NCBI RefSeq assembly: GCF_000243275.1
Contig: NZ_CM001437.1
Location: 3,345,192 to 3,409,191, forward strand
Direction: 5' to 3'
DNA: 64,000 nt
Source of the DNA: Myroides odoratus DSM 2801
GTDB lineage: Bacteria > Bacteroidota > Bacteroidia > Flavobacteriales > Flavobacteriaceae
The notes below the pieces were generated by a model. It worked only from the letters and a program-made list of their open reading frames with translations. It was not told the origin of the DNA and did not search any database. Shown here in pieces: positions 53,233 through 61,598 of this stretch (positions are counted from its first letter, which is position 1; each line of letters starts with the position of its first letter). Position numbers and translations under genes: made by a program.

Positions 53233-53655
53233 CTATTTGTTTTTTGGAATAAACTCAATATCTGAATTATACGTTTGTATTTGCGTAATAAAATCGATTG
53301 GGTTTTCTGGAGAAATTAAAATACTATCATAGGTTTTATAGTAAATTTCTAAACGTTGGTTGGATAAAGCTGGTCCGCTGACTGCACTTTTTGATTCTTC
53401 TATCTTGCGAATGCTTTCTATAGGAATCTTTTTATTTACAAATATTCCCCCTTTGATACGCAATAGGTTTTGAGTTGTGTCGATTTCATAATAGGTTTGA
53501 AAGTAAACGTCTATAAGCATAGCCAACACAATTAAGGCAGTCAACCAAATGTACCAAATTTCAATAAAAAATGCAACCAGAAGGCAAGCGATTCCTATGG
53601 TAAGAAAGAGTGTTATTGTTCCTAGTGACACTTTACTGTTGTATTTTGTTTTCAT
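53233..53655 (-). CDS. Bacterial PH-domain membrane protein
   Basis: 140 residues from the ATG at 53653-53655 (MKTKYNSKVSLGTI). The open frame extends 19 codons upstream without conservation. Two adjacent transmembrane segments (about 12-31 and 34-52) are followed by a PH-like beta domain (YYEIDTTQNLLRIKGGIFVNKKIPIESIRKIEESKS). Such proteins are common and mostly uncharacterised. It is a single-gene unit. Confidence 0.75.
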   Translation of the reverse strand: MKTKYNSKVSLGTITLFLTIGIACLLVAFFIEIWYIWLTALIVLAMLIDVYFQTYYEIDTTQNLLRIKGGIFVNKKIPIESIRKIEESKSAVSGPALSNQRLEIYYKTYDSILISPENPIDFITQIQTYNSDIEFIPKNK

Positions 53656-53886
53656 AGTTAACCAAAATGAGGTTGAATTTAAGAGAAAATCAAAGATAAA
53701 TAAGTTTAACAAGAGAGAAAAGAGAAATAGATTGATGCTTGATTTAAAGTTTATCTGGACTACTAGATATTGTTAATCTGTGTTGTTTTATTGCTCCATG
53801 ATAGACCTACTTTTGTGCTCAAATAAAGTAGATGACGTATTTGGAGCTACTTTATTGCGGTTTAACAACAAGTAAATGCAACAATC

Positions 53887-55167
53887 ATGAACAACTACAA
53901 CAACAAGCTTCTATTTGAATTAATTAAAAGAGAAGAGACAAGGCAACGAGAATCATTAGAACTGATCGCTTCCGAAAATTTTGTCAGCGAAGAGGTATTA
54001 AGAGCGAATGGATCAATTTTAACGAATAAATACGCGGAAGGTTATCCAGGTAGAAGGTATTATGGGGGATGTGAGTATGTGGATTTAGTGGAGAATATGG
54101 CTATTGAAAGCATCAAGGCCATCTTTGGAGCGACTTATGCGAATGTACAGCCCCATTCAGGTTCACAAGCTAATTTTGCTGTCTTGGCTGCGTGTTTACA
54201 ACCGGGAGATAAGATTTTGGGATTTGACTTAACTCATGGTGGGCATTTGACTCATGGATCAGCAGTAAATTTCTCAGGAAAACTATACCAACCTGTTTTT
54301 TATGGAGTAAATAAAGAAACAGGACTATTGGACTATGATGCGATACAAGCCATTGCCTTAAAAGAAAAACCAAAGATGATTATTGCAGGAGCGAGTGCAT
54401 ATTCCAGAGGCATGGATTACGAGCGTTTCAGAGCGATTGCTGATAGTGTACAAGCCATTTTACTAGCGGATATGGCGCATCCTGCAGGATTAATTGCAAA
54501 GGGGTTATTAAGTGATCCTGTTGCACATTGTCATATCGTGACGACGACCACACATAAAACGTTACGCGGACCTCGAGGAGGAATTATCTTGATGGGAAAA
54601 GACTTTGAAAATCCACAACAATTGAAAACGGCAAAAGGCGAGATTCGAATGATGTCATCGGTGTTGGATTCGTCTGTATTTCCAGGTAACCAAGGGGGAC
54701 CACTCATGCATACTATTGCGGCAAAGGCGGTGGCATTTCACGAGATTTTAACGGATGATTTTACGACCTATGCCCATCAAATTCAAAAGAATAGTCGTGC
54801 GATGGCAGCGGCTTTTTTAGATAAAGGCTATACGTTGGTATCTGGAGGAACAGACAACCACTTGATGCTCGTCGATTTAAGTAGCAAAGGAATCACCGGA
54901 AAGGAAGCTGAAATTGTCTTGGAACAAGCGGGAATTACCCTGAATAAAAACATGATTCCCTATGATCAACAATCAACAGCCATCACCTCTGGTATTCGCG
55001 TGGGAACACCTGCAATTACCACCCGAGGGCTATTGCAAAAAGAGATGTACATCATTGTCGAATTGATTCACGAAGTGTTGCAAAACAAAGACAACGCAGT
55101 GAAACACCGTCAAATTAAAGATGAGGTGCAACGCCTGATGCAAGATTATCCCATGTTTGCCCGTTAA
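53887..55167 (+). CDS. glyA: Second serine hydroxymethyltransferase
   Basis: 426 residues, similar throughout to the copy at 24245. All key motifs are kept: [22 protein letters not shown], the GSQAN loop, and [14 protein letters not shown] with the PLP Lys at 224. It differs at many surface positions and in codon choice, so it is an old paralogue rather than a recent duplicate. A TACTTTTG box (53808-53815) lies 71 bases upstream. It stands beside a DegT aminotransferase and a pyridoxal-kinase-like gene, so a specialised aldolase or supplementary C1 role is possible. A terminator separates it from those genes. Confidence 0.93.
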   Translation: MNNYNNKLLFELIKREETRQRESLELIASENFVSEEVLRANGSILTNKYAEGYPGRRYYGGCEYVDLVENMAIESIKAIFGATYANVQPHSGSQANFAVLAACLQPGDKILGFDLTHGGHLTHGSAVNFSGKLYQPVFYGVNKETGLLDYDAIQAIALKEKPKMIIAGASAYSRGMDYERFRAIADSVQAILLADMAHPAGLIAKGLLSDPVAHCHIVTTTTHKTLRGPRGGIILMGKDFENPQQLKTAKGEIRMMSSVLDSSVFPGNQGGPLMHTIAAKAVAFHEILTDDFTTYAHQIQKNSRAMAAAFLDKGYTLVSGGTDNHLMLVDLSSKGITGKEAEIVLEQAGITLNKNMIPYDQQSTAITSGIRVGTPAITTRGLLQKEMYIIVELIHEVLQNKDNAVKHRQIKDEVQRLMQDYPMFAR

Positions 55168-55518
55168 TAGGTTTTAGTGGAAGGATAAAAATGAAATAAG
55201 GATGCGGTTTAAGTGCAATTTTCTTTATGTATAGCGTGAAATGAGCGCTAGATTTAATTTGTTAAGTAAGATACCTCGCAGCGAAAGTGGCGAGGTTTTT
55301 TTATATCCTATTGAAAATGAGTAGTCTATTGTGCGGAAGATGAAGGAAGAAGTACATCAATTTGCTGGACTATACAGAAGTTGTAAACTGGTATAGCATG
55401 ATGATCCAAATAGCGGTTACTTTTGTACCCAACAAAACATAGGGATAGCTACTTAGACTCCCTTGAATGAAGTGCGATAGGAAGAACATAAACACAAACT
55501 AATACACAAAGGTACACT
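55168..55518. other. Gap between glyA2 and the DegT gene
   Basis: No gene is seen. It holds the terminator at 55273-55302 and a -7 box TACTTTTG at 55418-55425, about 93 bases before the DegT ATG. The rest is unique AT-rich sequence without repeats. Confidence 0.6.
55273..55302 (+). terminator. Rho-independent terminator after the second glyA
   Basis: ACCTCGC / GCGAGGT stem around AGCGAAAGTG with a T7 run. Confidence 0.85.
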
Positions 55519-56655
55519 ATGGATACCATTCAAATGGTCGATTTAAAACGACAATATCAAAGCATCCAAACGGAAATTGATGCAGCAATCAAAGAAGTGA
55601 TTGATAGTACTGCATTTATCAATGGTCCTGCTGTTAAAAATTTCACCACTCAATTGGCTTCTTATACCAAAGCAAGGCACGTCATTCCGTGTGCGAATGG
55701 AACAGATGCCTTGCAAATAGCCTTGATGGCGTTGGATTTAAAACCAGGTGATGAGGTAATAACGCCTTCTTTTACCTTTATTGCTACAGTTGAGGTAGTA
55801 GCCTTATTGGGACTAACGCCTGTATTCGTCGATGTAGATCCAGATACTTTTACCTTAAATATGGAGAGCTTGGAACAAGCCATTACTTCCAAAACAAAAG
55901 TAATTATCCCCGTGCATTTATACGGACAATGTTCAAATATGGAGCCCATTATGAAGCTTGCAGAAGTCCATAATATAGCTGTAATTGAAGATAATGCACA
56001 AAGTATAGGGGGAAATTATAGTACGGCAAATGAAACTAGAAAGACAGGAACAATCGGTACCATCAGTTGTGTTTCGTTTTTTCCTTCTAAAAATTTAGGA
56101 GCTTATGGCGATGGCGGAGTGATAATGACAAACTCCGATGAATTAGCAGCAAAAATGATAAAAATTTGCAATCACGGTTCTGAAAAGCGCTATTACCACG
56201 AGATTGTTGGAGTAAACAGTCGATTGGATAGTATTCAGGCAGCTATTCTGAATGTGAAATTGAAATATTTGGATGAATATTGCGACAAAAGAAGAGCTGT
56301 AGCGGCGTATTATAACCGTGCATTTGCTAACCATGCCAATCTAATCACCCCTTTTGAACCTGCTTATAGTCACCATGTCTATCATCAGTATACTTTGATT
56401 TTAGAAGGCATCGATCGAGATCTTGTCCACCGTGAATTAGCAGAACGAGGCGTACCAACGATGATTTATTATCCTGTACCTTGTCATCAACAAGAGATGT
56501 TTAAGAATTTACAAGATCGCACATACAAATTGCCTCATACAGAATACCTGGTATCAAGAGTGCTGTCGTTGCCTATTCATACAGAATTGACAGAAGAAGA
56601 GCTATCCTTTATTTCGACACAGCTCTTAGAAGTAATTGAAAAAATAAAAAAATAA
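55519..56655 (+). CDS. DegT/DnrJ/EryC1/StrS aminotransferase (WbpE-like)
   Basis: 378 residues. Motifs: HVIPCANGTDALQIALMAL, GDEVITPSFTFIATVEVVALLGLTPVFVDV, AVIEDNAQSIGGNY and FFPSKNLGAYGDGG with the PLP Lys at 191. It is closest in style to WbpE/PglE-type UDP-sugar aminotransferases rather than to the FdtB-like gene at 5617. No other sugar-nucleotide gene is adjacent, so its pathway partners must lie elsewhere. It is followed 65 bases later by a pyridoxal-kinase-like gene. Confidence 0.9.
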   Translation: MDTIQMVDLKRQYQSIQTEIDAAIKEVIDSTAFINGPAVKNFTTQLASYTKARHVIPCANGTDALQIALMALDLKPGDEVITPSFTFIATVEVVALLGLTPVFVDVDPDTFTLNMESLEQAITSKTKVIIPVHLYGQCSNMEPIMKLAEVHNIAVIEDNAQSIGGNYSTANETRKTGTIGTISCVSFFPSKNLGAYGDGGVIMTNSDELAAKMIKICNHGSEKRYYHEIVGVNSRLDSIQAAILNVKLKYLDEYCDKRRAVAAYYNRAFANHANLITPFEPAYSHHVYHQYTLILEGIDRDLVHRELAERGVPTMIYYPVPCHQQEMFKNLQDRTYKLPHTEYLVSRVLSLPIHTELTEEELSFISTQLLEVIEKIKK

Positions 56656-56720
56656 AGCAGTATTGCGAGTAATTCGCCTTGAGATGTAGTAAATTTAAGT
56701 GTCTTTTTTTTAGTACGCCA

Positions 56721-57554
56721 ATGAAGAGCAAGAAAACAATTATCATTCACAGTAAAGTGGCTTATGGGTACGTGGGAAGCAATACAACTTCCCTCGTTCT
56801 ACAAGTTGCAGGTCAAGATGCTATTGCCGTTCCAACAGTCATCCTATCAAACCGATATGGGTTGCCAACAGTAGGAGGGGGACTCATGCCTAGTGCATTG
56901 TTCCAGGAGGTTTTAGACGGGATTTTGAAACTAAATATACTCGATGAAGTTTCTTCTATTGTAACCGGTTATATCGGATCAGCTGCATTAGTGGAACAAA
57001 CAGCCGCGTTTATTCGCACCATCAAGAAGAGTCATCCGGATATACTCTATCTATGTGACCCTGTAATGGGAGATCAACCACAAGGATTATACGTCAATCA
57101 AGAAGTTCCAAAGGCAATTATAGAACATTTGTTGCCCTTAGCGGATGTATTGACACCCAATCAGTTTGAAATAGAAACGATACTTAACCAACCCGTTACT
57201 TCCTATGAAGCACTAGTACGTGCAGTAGAGAAGCATCCAATCTTACAATCCAAAGACATCCTTATAACGGGGTGTCGATTTAAAGATACAACCGATCAAT
57301 TGCTTCATATTGTTGTCAAACAAAAAGAAGCCTACAAGGTGGTAAAAATCGACTATGTCCCCATCGATCCACCTGGTACAGGAGAACTCTTTGCTGCGTT
57401 GGTGTTATTACTTAAATTGAAGGAGTACGAGGCGTATGCAGATTGTGCCAAAGAAGCAAGTATTTTGATTAAAAGAGCTTTGCGACGCATCGTAAAAGAA
57501 GGAAGAAGTGAATTCGATTTAAACGATATATTGGCAGTGCATGCGGAAATGTAG
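56721..57554 (+). CDS. Pyridoxal kinase-like protein (PdxY/PdxK type)
   Basis: 277 residues from the ATG at 56721 (MKSKKTIIIHSKVAYGYVGS). The upstream 14 codons of open frame are not conserved. PdxY/PdxK features: the N-terminal SxVAYGYVGS, QDAIAVPTVILSNRYG, LCDPVMGDQPQGLYV, ADVLTPNQFEIETIL, and near the C-terminus PPGTGELFAALVLLL, matching the anion-hole/catalytic GTGD motif with E in place of D. That D-to-E change at the usual catalytic base position is notable. It should phosphorylate B6 vitamers or a related alcohol, feeding PLP to the neighbouring PLP enzymes. Confidence 0.85.
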   Translation: MKSKKTIIIHSKVAYGYVGSNTTSLVLQVAGQDAIAVPTVILSNRYGLPTVGGGLMPSALFQEVLDGILKLNILDEVSSIVTGYIGSAALVEQTAAFIRTIKKSHPDILYLCDPVMGDQPQGLYVNQEVPKAIIEHLLPLADVLTPNQFEIETILNQPVTSYEALVRAVEKHPILQSKDILITGCRFKDTTDQLLHIVVKQKEAYKVVKIDYVPIDPPGTGELFAALVLLLKLKEYEAYADCAKEASILIKRALRRIVKEGRSEFDLNDILAVHAEM

Positions 57555-57574
57555 GGGTGCATGGCAATGCACCC
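57551..57574 (+). repeat. REP-like hairpin, GGGTGCAT subtype
   Basis: GTAG, stem GGGTGCAT, loop GGCA, stem ATGCACCC; eight perfect pairs. The GTAG includes the last bases of the kinase stop codon (TAG). Confidence 0.85.
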
Positions 57575-57605
57575 ATATATTCGAAAAATCAAAAAAAAGA
57601 ATTCT

Positions 57606-57629
57606 GTAGAAGTGCATGGCAATGCACCC
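57606..57629 (+). repeat. REP-like hairpin, GTGCAT stem
   Basis: GTAG, AAGTGCAT, loop GGCA, ATGCACCC. Six pairs remain. The 3' flank TATATTCGAAAAA matches the preceding copy. Confidence 0.8.
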
Positions 57630-57663
57630 GTATATTCGAAAAATAAAAAAAGAGGATGATATG

Positions 57664-57687
57664 GGGCGAATTGCCATTCGCCCGTAC
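57664..57687 (-). repeat. REP-like hairpin, GGGCGAAT subtype, GTAC variant
   Basis: On the minus strand: GTAC in place of GTAG, then GGGCGAAT, loop GGCA, ATTCGCCC. Confidence 0.75.
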
Positions 57688-57747
57688 GTATTTGGAAATC
57701 AATGAAATATTTTGTATATTGATTAGTTAATAATGTAACCTAAATAA

Positions 57748-57817
57748 GGTTCCGTGGCCGATTGGGAGGCCTGATTACGCAATAATCAGTAGATTGGTTC
57801 GAATCCAGTCGGAACCT
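57748..57817 (+). tRNA. tRNA-Cys(GCA)-like gene lacking U33
   Basis: It folds as a full cloverleaf: acceptor GGTTCCG/CGGAACC, D stem GCC/GGC, anticodon stem TGATT/AATCA (plus a C-G pair), T stem ATTGG/CCAGT with loop TTCGAAT, and discriminator T73. The anticodon loop reads ACGCAAT, giving anticodon GCA and a C where U33 is nearly universal. U73 and GCA are cysteine identity elements. No CCA is encoded. It is either a tRNA-Cys with an unusual loop, or a decayed copy. Confidence 0.7.
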
Positions 57818-57870
57818 CGAGATGGTATACGGTTAACTGTAAACCGCCAACTAAACACTGTAAACAAAAA

Positions 57871-57905
57871 AAGCCTTCTAATAAAAATTAGAAGGCTTTT
57901 TTTTC
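57871..57905 (+). terminator. Bidirectional terminator between the tRNA genes
   Basis: AAGCCTTCTAAT / ATTAGAAGGCTT stem around AAAA, with an A run and a T8 run outside. It serves the tRNA-Cys-like gene and the opposed tRNA-Tyr genes. Confidence 0.85.
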
Positions 57906-57909
57906 GGTG

Positions 57910-57990
57910 TGGGGAGAGCAGGATTCGAACCTGCGAAGGTTACCCAACGGATTTACAGTCCGTCCTCGTTGGCCGCTTGAGTATCTCCCC
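57910..57990 (-). tRNA. tRNA-Tyr(GTA), copy 1
   Basis: 81 nt class II tRNA. Minus strand GGGGAGATACTCAAGCGG, anticodon arm GGACTGTAAATCC with anticodon GTA, long variable arm, T loop GTTCGAATC, closing CTCTCCCC and discriminator A. It is the first of three tandem copies. Confidence 0.95.
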
Positions 57991-58030
57991 TCCTTATATT
58001 GTTAAACTAAAATAGCATATGTATGTTTTG

Positions 58031-58111
58031 TGGGGAGAGCAGGATTCGAACCTGCGAAGGTTACCCAACGGATTTACAGTCCGTCCTCGTTGGCCGCTTG
58101 AGTATCTCCCC
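58031..58111 (-). tRNA. tRNA-Tyr(GTA), copy 2
   Basis: Identical to copy 1 over 81 nt, separated from it by 40 bases. Confidence 0.95.
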
Positions 58112-58169
58112 CTCCGGTATTTTTTATTTTAGTCTAACAATAATGTATAAGATCGTGTATGTTTTTATG

Positions 58170-58250
58170 TGGGGAGAGCAGGATTCGAACCTGCGAAGGT
58201 TACCCAACGGATTTACAGTCCGTCCTCGTTAGCCGCTTGAGTATCTCCCC
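58170..58250 (-). tRNA. tRNA-Tyr(GTA), copy 3
   Basis: Same as the other two except for one substitution (GGCTAACG instead of GGCCAACG, at the D arm). It is the promoter-proximal copy of the array. Confidence 0.95.
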
Positions 58251-58745
58251 TTCAGCGTATGCCTCAGTTCTTCATTAGAACGGTGCAAAGATAGCGCTGT
58301 TTTATTAATCTGCAAGCGTTTTGTCGCTTTTTTTTGTTCGCCATCCCCTCAAGATTCATTAACTGTTTGGTTATAAAAAACTAAGCCTTTGAAATTTTTT
58401 GTAAACTTTTTTTACAAAAAATAAGAAACACCCGAAAACAGACTTCTTTCGTGCCGTTTTTAGTCGATGTAGCGCAGGAGATGTTCCCATTCATTTCCCA
58501 TTCATTTCCCGTTCACTTCTCCTTTATTTCTCCTTCATGTAAAGGTTCAAAAACTCGAAAAGGAGAACATAAGGGGAACATAAACAGATACGCGTATTGG
58601 ATTGACCTAAGGCTTTTATCCTTTGTTTGTCATAAACCTTATAAATTGAACACAAATGAAAACAAATAGTAGCCCTCCTTTTTTTGGTTTTGCCTACTTT
58701 TGTTTGTAGACGATGATAGTAAAGTGAACCTAAAGAACAAGATAG
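58251..58745. other. Gap between tRNA-Tyr and the GrpB gene
   Basis: No gene is supported; a 72-codon open frame at 58451 has no coding character. The tRNA-Tyr promoter should lie just right of 58250. Short ATTCATTTCCC repeats occur at 58490-58513. A TACTTTTG -7 box (58695-58702) precedes the GrpB gene by 43 bases. No REP or CTCACC modules are present. Confidence 0.55.
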
Positions 58746-59345
58746 ATGATTTTACCTTTCGAGCCCTATAATCCCAAGTGGAAAGAACAATTTGAAAAGA
58801 TAAAAAGCGAATTAGCCCTTCGTTTAAAAGAGTTGCAACCTCGCATTGAGCATATTGGTAGCACATCCGTTGAAGGATTGGCGGCTAAACCTATTATTGA
58901 TATTATGGTTGGTGTTCGCAACGAGGAAGAACTAGAAGTAGTTCCAGCCTTATTAGCAGGACAAAACTATGTGTATTACCCCAAGTACAATGTCGATATG
59001 CCGTATCGCCGTTATTTTGTTTTGTTGCATGACGCTCCAAGTGCATTAGCCTTGCCTGAGGTCATTGATGTACAGGATGAAATACCTGAGAAAATGCACG
59101 ACCACAACCTGCGTTTAGCTCATATCCACGTTATTCCTACCACGTCTGAAAATTGGACACGCCATTTGGCCTTTCGCGATTATTTGCGTACACATCCTTC
59201 AGTTAAAGCCGCCTATCAGGCCTTGAAAGAACAGTTGGTACAACAACAATGGGAGACAGGAAATGATTACAACGATGGTAAAGATGCATTCATCCAAAGA
59301 GAAGAGCAAAACGCGATACGTTGGTATAAAGAAAATGAGAAGTAG
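58746..59345 (+). CDS. GrpB-family (UPF0157) nucleotidyltransferase-like protein
   Basis: 199 residues. Diagnostic stretch: PYNPKWKEQFEKIKSEL, then IEHIGSTSVEGLAAKPIIDIMVGV (G-S-T-S-V-x-G-x(3)-K-P-x-I-D), the nucleotidyltransferase-like core, and later HLAFRDYLRTHP and YNDGKDAFI. The family lies within the polymerase-beta-like fold, with no established substrate. It starts a group with a double GNAT gene 19 bases downstream. Confidence 0.9.
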   Translation: MILPFEPYNPKWKEQFEKIKSELALRLKELQPRIEHIGSTSVEGLAAKPIIDIMVGVRNEEELEVVPALLAGQNYVYYPKYNVDMPYRRYFVLLHDAPSALALPEVIDVQDEIPEKMHDHNLRLAHIHVIPTTSENWTRHLAFRDYLRTHPSVKAAYQALKEQLVQQQWETGNDYNDGKDAFIQREEQNAIRWYKENEK

Positions 59346-59364
59346 AAAGAAGCACGATTAAAAT

Positions 59365-60207
59365 ATGAAAGTAATAGATTTAAGTCAAGTAGATAAAGAA
59401 GCCATTGTTCAGGTATTGAATGAATCCTTTGCGGATTACATCATTCCTTTACAGCTTACTGTGGAACAATTAGAAAATAAAATAGCAGCTGAAAACATCC
59501 AGTTGAATCTTTCTGTGGGTGTTTTAGATCAAGAGAAGTTAGTTGGGTTTATGCTACATGCACTCAATACGGTAGAAGGAAAACTAACGGCTTATAATGC
59601 TGCTACAGGCGTAGTACCTTCGCATCGAGGGCAAGGGTTAGTCGCTAAGATGTATGCCTGGTTATTCGAGCAATTAACACCTTTAAAAGTAGAACAATTA
59701 GTCTTGGAAGTAATCGAAGGAAACCATGCTGCTATTCGCGCTTATGAAAAAATGGGCTACCACAAAGCCAGAAAATTAATCTGTTTTGAAGGAGAAACAG
59801 ACGTGAACCAGACGAATAAACCAATTGAAATTAAGGAATTGACTGATTTTAATTGGGCTGTTTTTTCTTCTTTTTGGGATATTCAGCCGTCTTGGCAAAA
59901 CGCAGTATCTGCATTGGAAAACAGCAAAGCCCGTTGCCGCATCTTAGGCGCGTATAGCGAAGGAACCCTGGTAGGTTATCTTATTTTCAATCCAACGTCT
60001 AAACGCGTGCTCCAATTAGCTGTAGACGCAAATCAAAGAAGACAAGGAATTGCAACACAATTAATTCAAACTATGCAGCAAATCACCGAATCTAAGGCAA
60101 TATACGTTTACAATATTGATGATGCATCCACAGCCATGGCTGCTTTTTTCAATCACTTGCATTTGACTAGTGACCTAGCTCAATTCGAAATGAAAAGAAC
60201 ACTTTAA
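59365..60207 (+). CDS. Tandem GNAT-domain acetyltransferase
   Basis: 280 residues with two GNAT units. The first (about 1-145) has TGVVPSHRGQGLVAKMYAWLF and LEVIEGNHAAIRAYEKMGYHKARKL. The second (about 155-278) has LQLAVDANQRRQGIATQLIQTM. Both keep the R/Q-x2-G-x-G/A acetyl-CoA loop. The substrate is unknown. It is in one operon with the GrpB gene. Confidence 0.88.
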   Translation: MKVIDLSQVDKEAIVQVLNESFADYIIPLQLTVEQLENKIAAENIQLNLSVGVLDQEKLVGFMLHALNTVEGKLTAYNAATGVVPSHRGQGLVAKMYAWLFEQLTPLKVEQLVLEVIEGNHAAIRAYEKMGYHKARKLICFEGETDVNQTNKPIEIKELTDFNWAVFSSFWDIQPSWQNAVSALENSKARCRILGAYSEGTLVGYLIFNPTSKRVLQLAVDANQRRQGIATQLIQTMQQITESKAIYVYNIDDASTAMAAFFNHLHLTSDLAQFEMKRTL

Positions 60208-60228
60208 TTAGTCCTAAATTTGTAGGTG

Positions 60229-60786
60229 TTAACGCGTTTGATAGTCTCTTTTTAAAAGAGAGAAAATCTCGGCATCTACAAATTTTCCTTTTTCAAAAAA
60301 ATAATCACGTAAAATTCCTTCTGCTTGTAAGCCTACTTTTTCAAGTAATTTACGAGAAGAAATATTAATAGGGTCGATAAACGCTTCGATGCGGTGTAAA
60401 TCAAATGCTTCAAAACCAAAAGGAATAAGAGCTTGAATTGCCTCGGTCATAATACCAGTTCTCCAAAAGTTAGGATGTAGTTCATACCCAATCTCTGCAC
60501 GAGCATTTTCGGTAGAAAAATTGTGAAACCCACACGTACCAATCAATTGATCAGGTCTTTCTTGTAAGGTAATGGCCCAACGAATAGCATTGTCGTCTTG
60601 GTAGCGCTCTTGCCAAGCCAAGAGTAATTCTTGCGCTTCTTGAACAGATTGAAAGGTAGGCAAATCGTAAAATTCCGTAACCTCATCTCTCGAAAAATAA
60701 TCAAATAGTGCTGGTGCATCTGTAAAATGAAGGGCTCTTAAGAGGAGTCGATCAGTCTGTAAGGTTGGGAATTCGTTGAAAAACAT
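60229..60786 (-). CDS. GNAT acetyltransferase, RimJ/RimL type
   Basis: 185 residues from the ATG at 60784-60786 (MFFNEFPTLQTDRLLLRALH). The open frame to 60939 is unconserved. RimJ-like motifs are LQTDRLLLRAL, IGTCGFHNFSTENARAEIGYELHPNFWRTGIMTEAIQALI and SRKLLEKVGLQAEGILRDYF. It acetylates N-terminal or side-chain amines in relatives. It is convergent with the double GNAT gene and divergent from the next. Confidence 0.9.
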   Translation of the reverse strand: MFFNEFPTLQTDRLLLRALHFTDAPALFDYFSRDEVTEFYDLPTFQSVQEAQELLLAWQERYQDDNAIRWAITLQERPDQLIGTCGFHNFSTENARAEIGYELHPNFWRTGIMTEAIQALIPFGFEAFDLHRIEAFIDPINISSRKLLEKVGLQAEGILRDYFFEKGKFVDAEIFSLLKRDYQTR

Positions 60787-60834
60787 AAGACGTATTGAAG
60801 TATAAAAAAGTAAAAATAAGAAATAAAAGTGAAC

Positions 60835-61569
60835 ATGGATACAAAATCCCCTTTTTCTACACGGGTAGAAGACTATTGGTTGAGTCAGCAAGGAGAAGAG
60901 CTTTCGTGGTTTGAATCTCAAAATTTTGTTGTGTATCAAAATTCAGCACTTAACAAAGAATATCCAGCTGTTTTATTAGATCGTGATGAGAAGCCAAAAC
61001 AAGTACTTAGTCTGCATCCTATACTCGTTCAAAAAATAAAAGAAACAGGTCAGGTTCCGATAACAGTTGAGGAAGTAGAAAAAGTATTAAATTTTCAAGG
61101 ATTTACCTTATATACAGCTGATTGCCTTTATTATTACTCACAAGAAGAGCAAGAAGAGTTGAAAAAAGAAATTCAGGATAGGAGTTGTCGACAGCTTACG
61201 TCAACTGATGCTGCTTTGTTTGAGGCATTTACGCAAGCCAATAGTGAAGATGACATAGATGCAGCTTATGTAGAATTATCACATGAGGCTGTTTTTGCCT
61301 GTTTTGATGGTGATATTATGGTTGCTATAGCAAGTGCTTATCCTTGGGAGGGCACAAAAATTATGGATTTAGGCGTATTGACCCATGTAAATCATCGTGG
61401 TAAAGGTTATGCTCAACGGTTGGTACGTAAGATAAGCCAGTATGTAATTCAACAAGGAGGTGAATTACAATATCGTTGTCAATGGGATAATTGGCCTTCT
61501 ATTCGCTTAGCGCAAGCTTGTGGTTTTCGTTTCTTCGGACGTTGGCGTATAGCGATTCAAAAAGAATAA
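60835..61569 (+). CDS. GNAT-family acetyltransferase with N-terminal extension
   Basis: 244 residues from the ATG at 60835 (a GTG two codons earlier is also open). About 115 residues of unassigned N-terminal domain precede a GNAT domain with MDLGVLTHVNHRGKGYAQRLVRKISQYV and YRCQWDNWPSIRLAQACGFRFFGRW. The layout resembles the GNAT group in which an N-terminal domain pairs with the catalytic one. The substrate is unknown. It is followed by a strong terminator. Confidence 0.85.
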   Translation: MDTKSPFSTRVEDYWLSQQGEELSWFESQNFVVYQNSALNKEYPAVLLDRDEKPKQVLSLHPILVQKIKETGQVPITVEEVEKVLNFQGFTLYTADCLYYYSQEEQEELKKEIQDRSCRQLTSTDAALFEAFTQANSEDDIDAAYVELSHEAVFACFDGDIMVAIASAYPWEGTKIMDLGVLTHVNHRGKGYAQRLVRKISQYVIQQGGELQYRCQWDNWPSIRLAQACGFRFFGRWRIAIQKE

Positions 61570-61595
61570 AAAAGCGCGTTCCTAGGAACGCGCTT
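61570..61595 (+). terminator. Terminator between GNAT and nitrilase-family genes
   Basis: AAAGCGCGTTCCTAGGAACG plus CGCTTT form a perfect palindrome; it can act for both convergent genes. Confidence 0.8.
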
Positions 61596-61598
61596 TGA

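Noticed and set aside
58023..58232. ORFs across the tRNA-Tyr genes (GESRIRTCEGYPTDLQSV)
   Set aside because: This is the well-known spurious translation of tRNA-Tyr repeats.
58451..58669. A 72-codon ORF before the GrpB gene
   Set aside because: No coding character, no promoter fit, and composition dominated by ATTCATTTCCC repeats.
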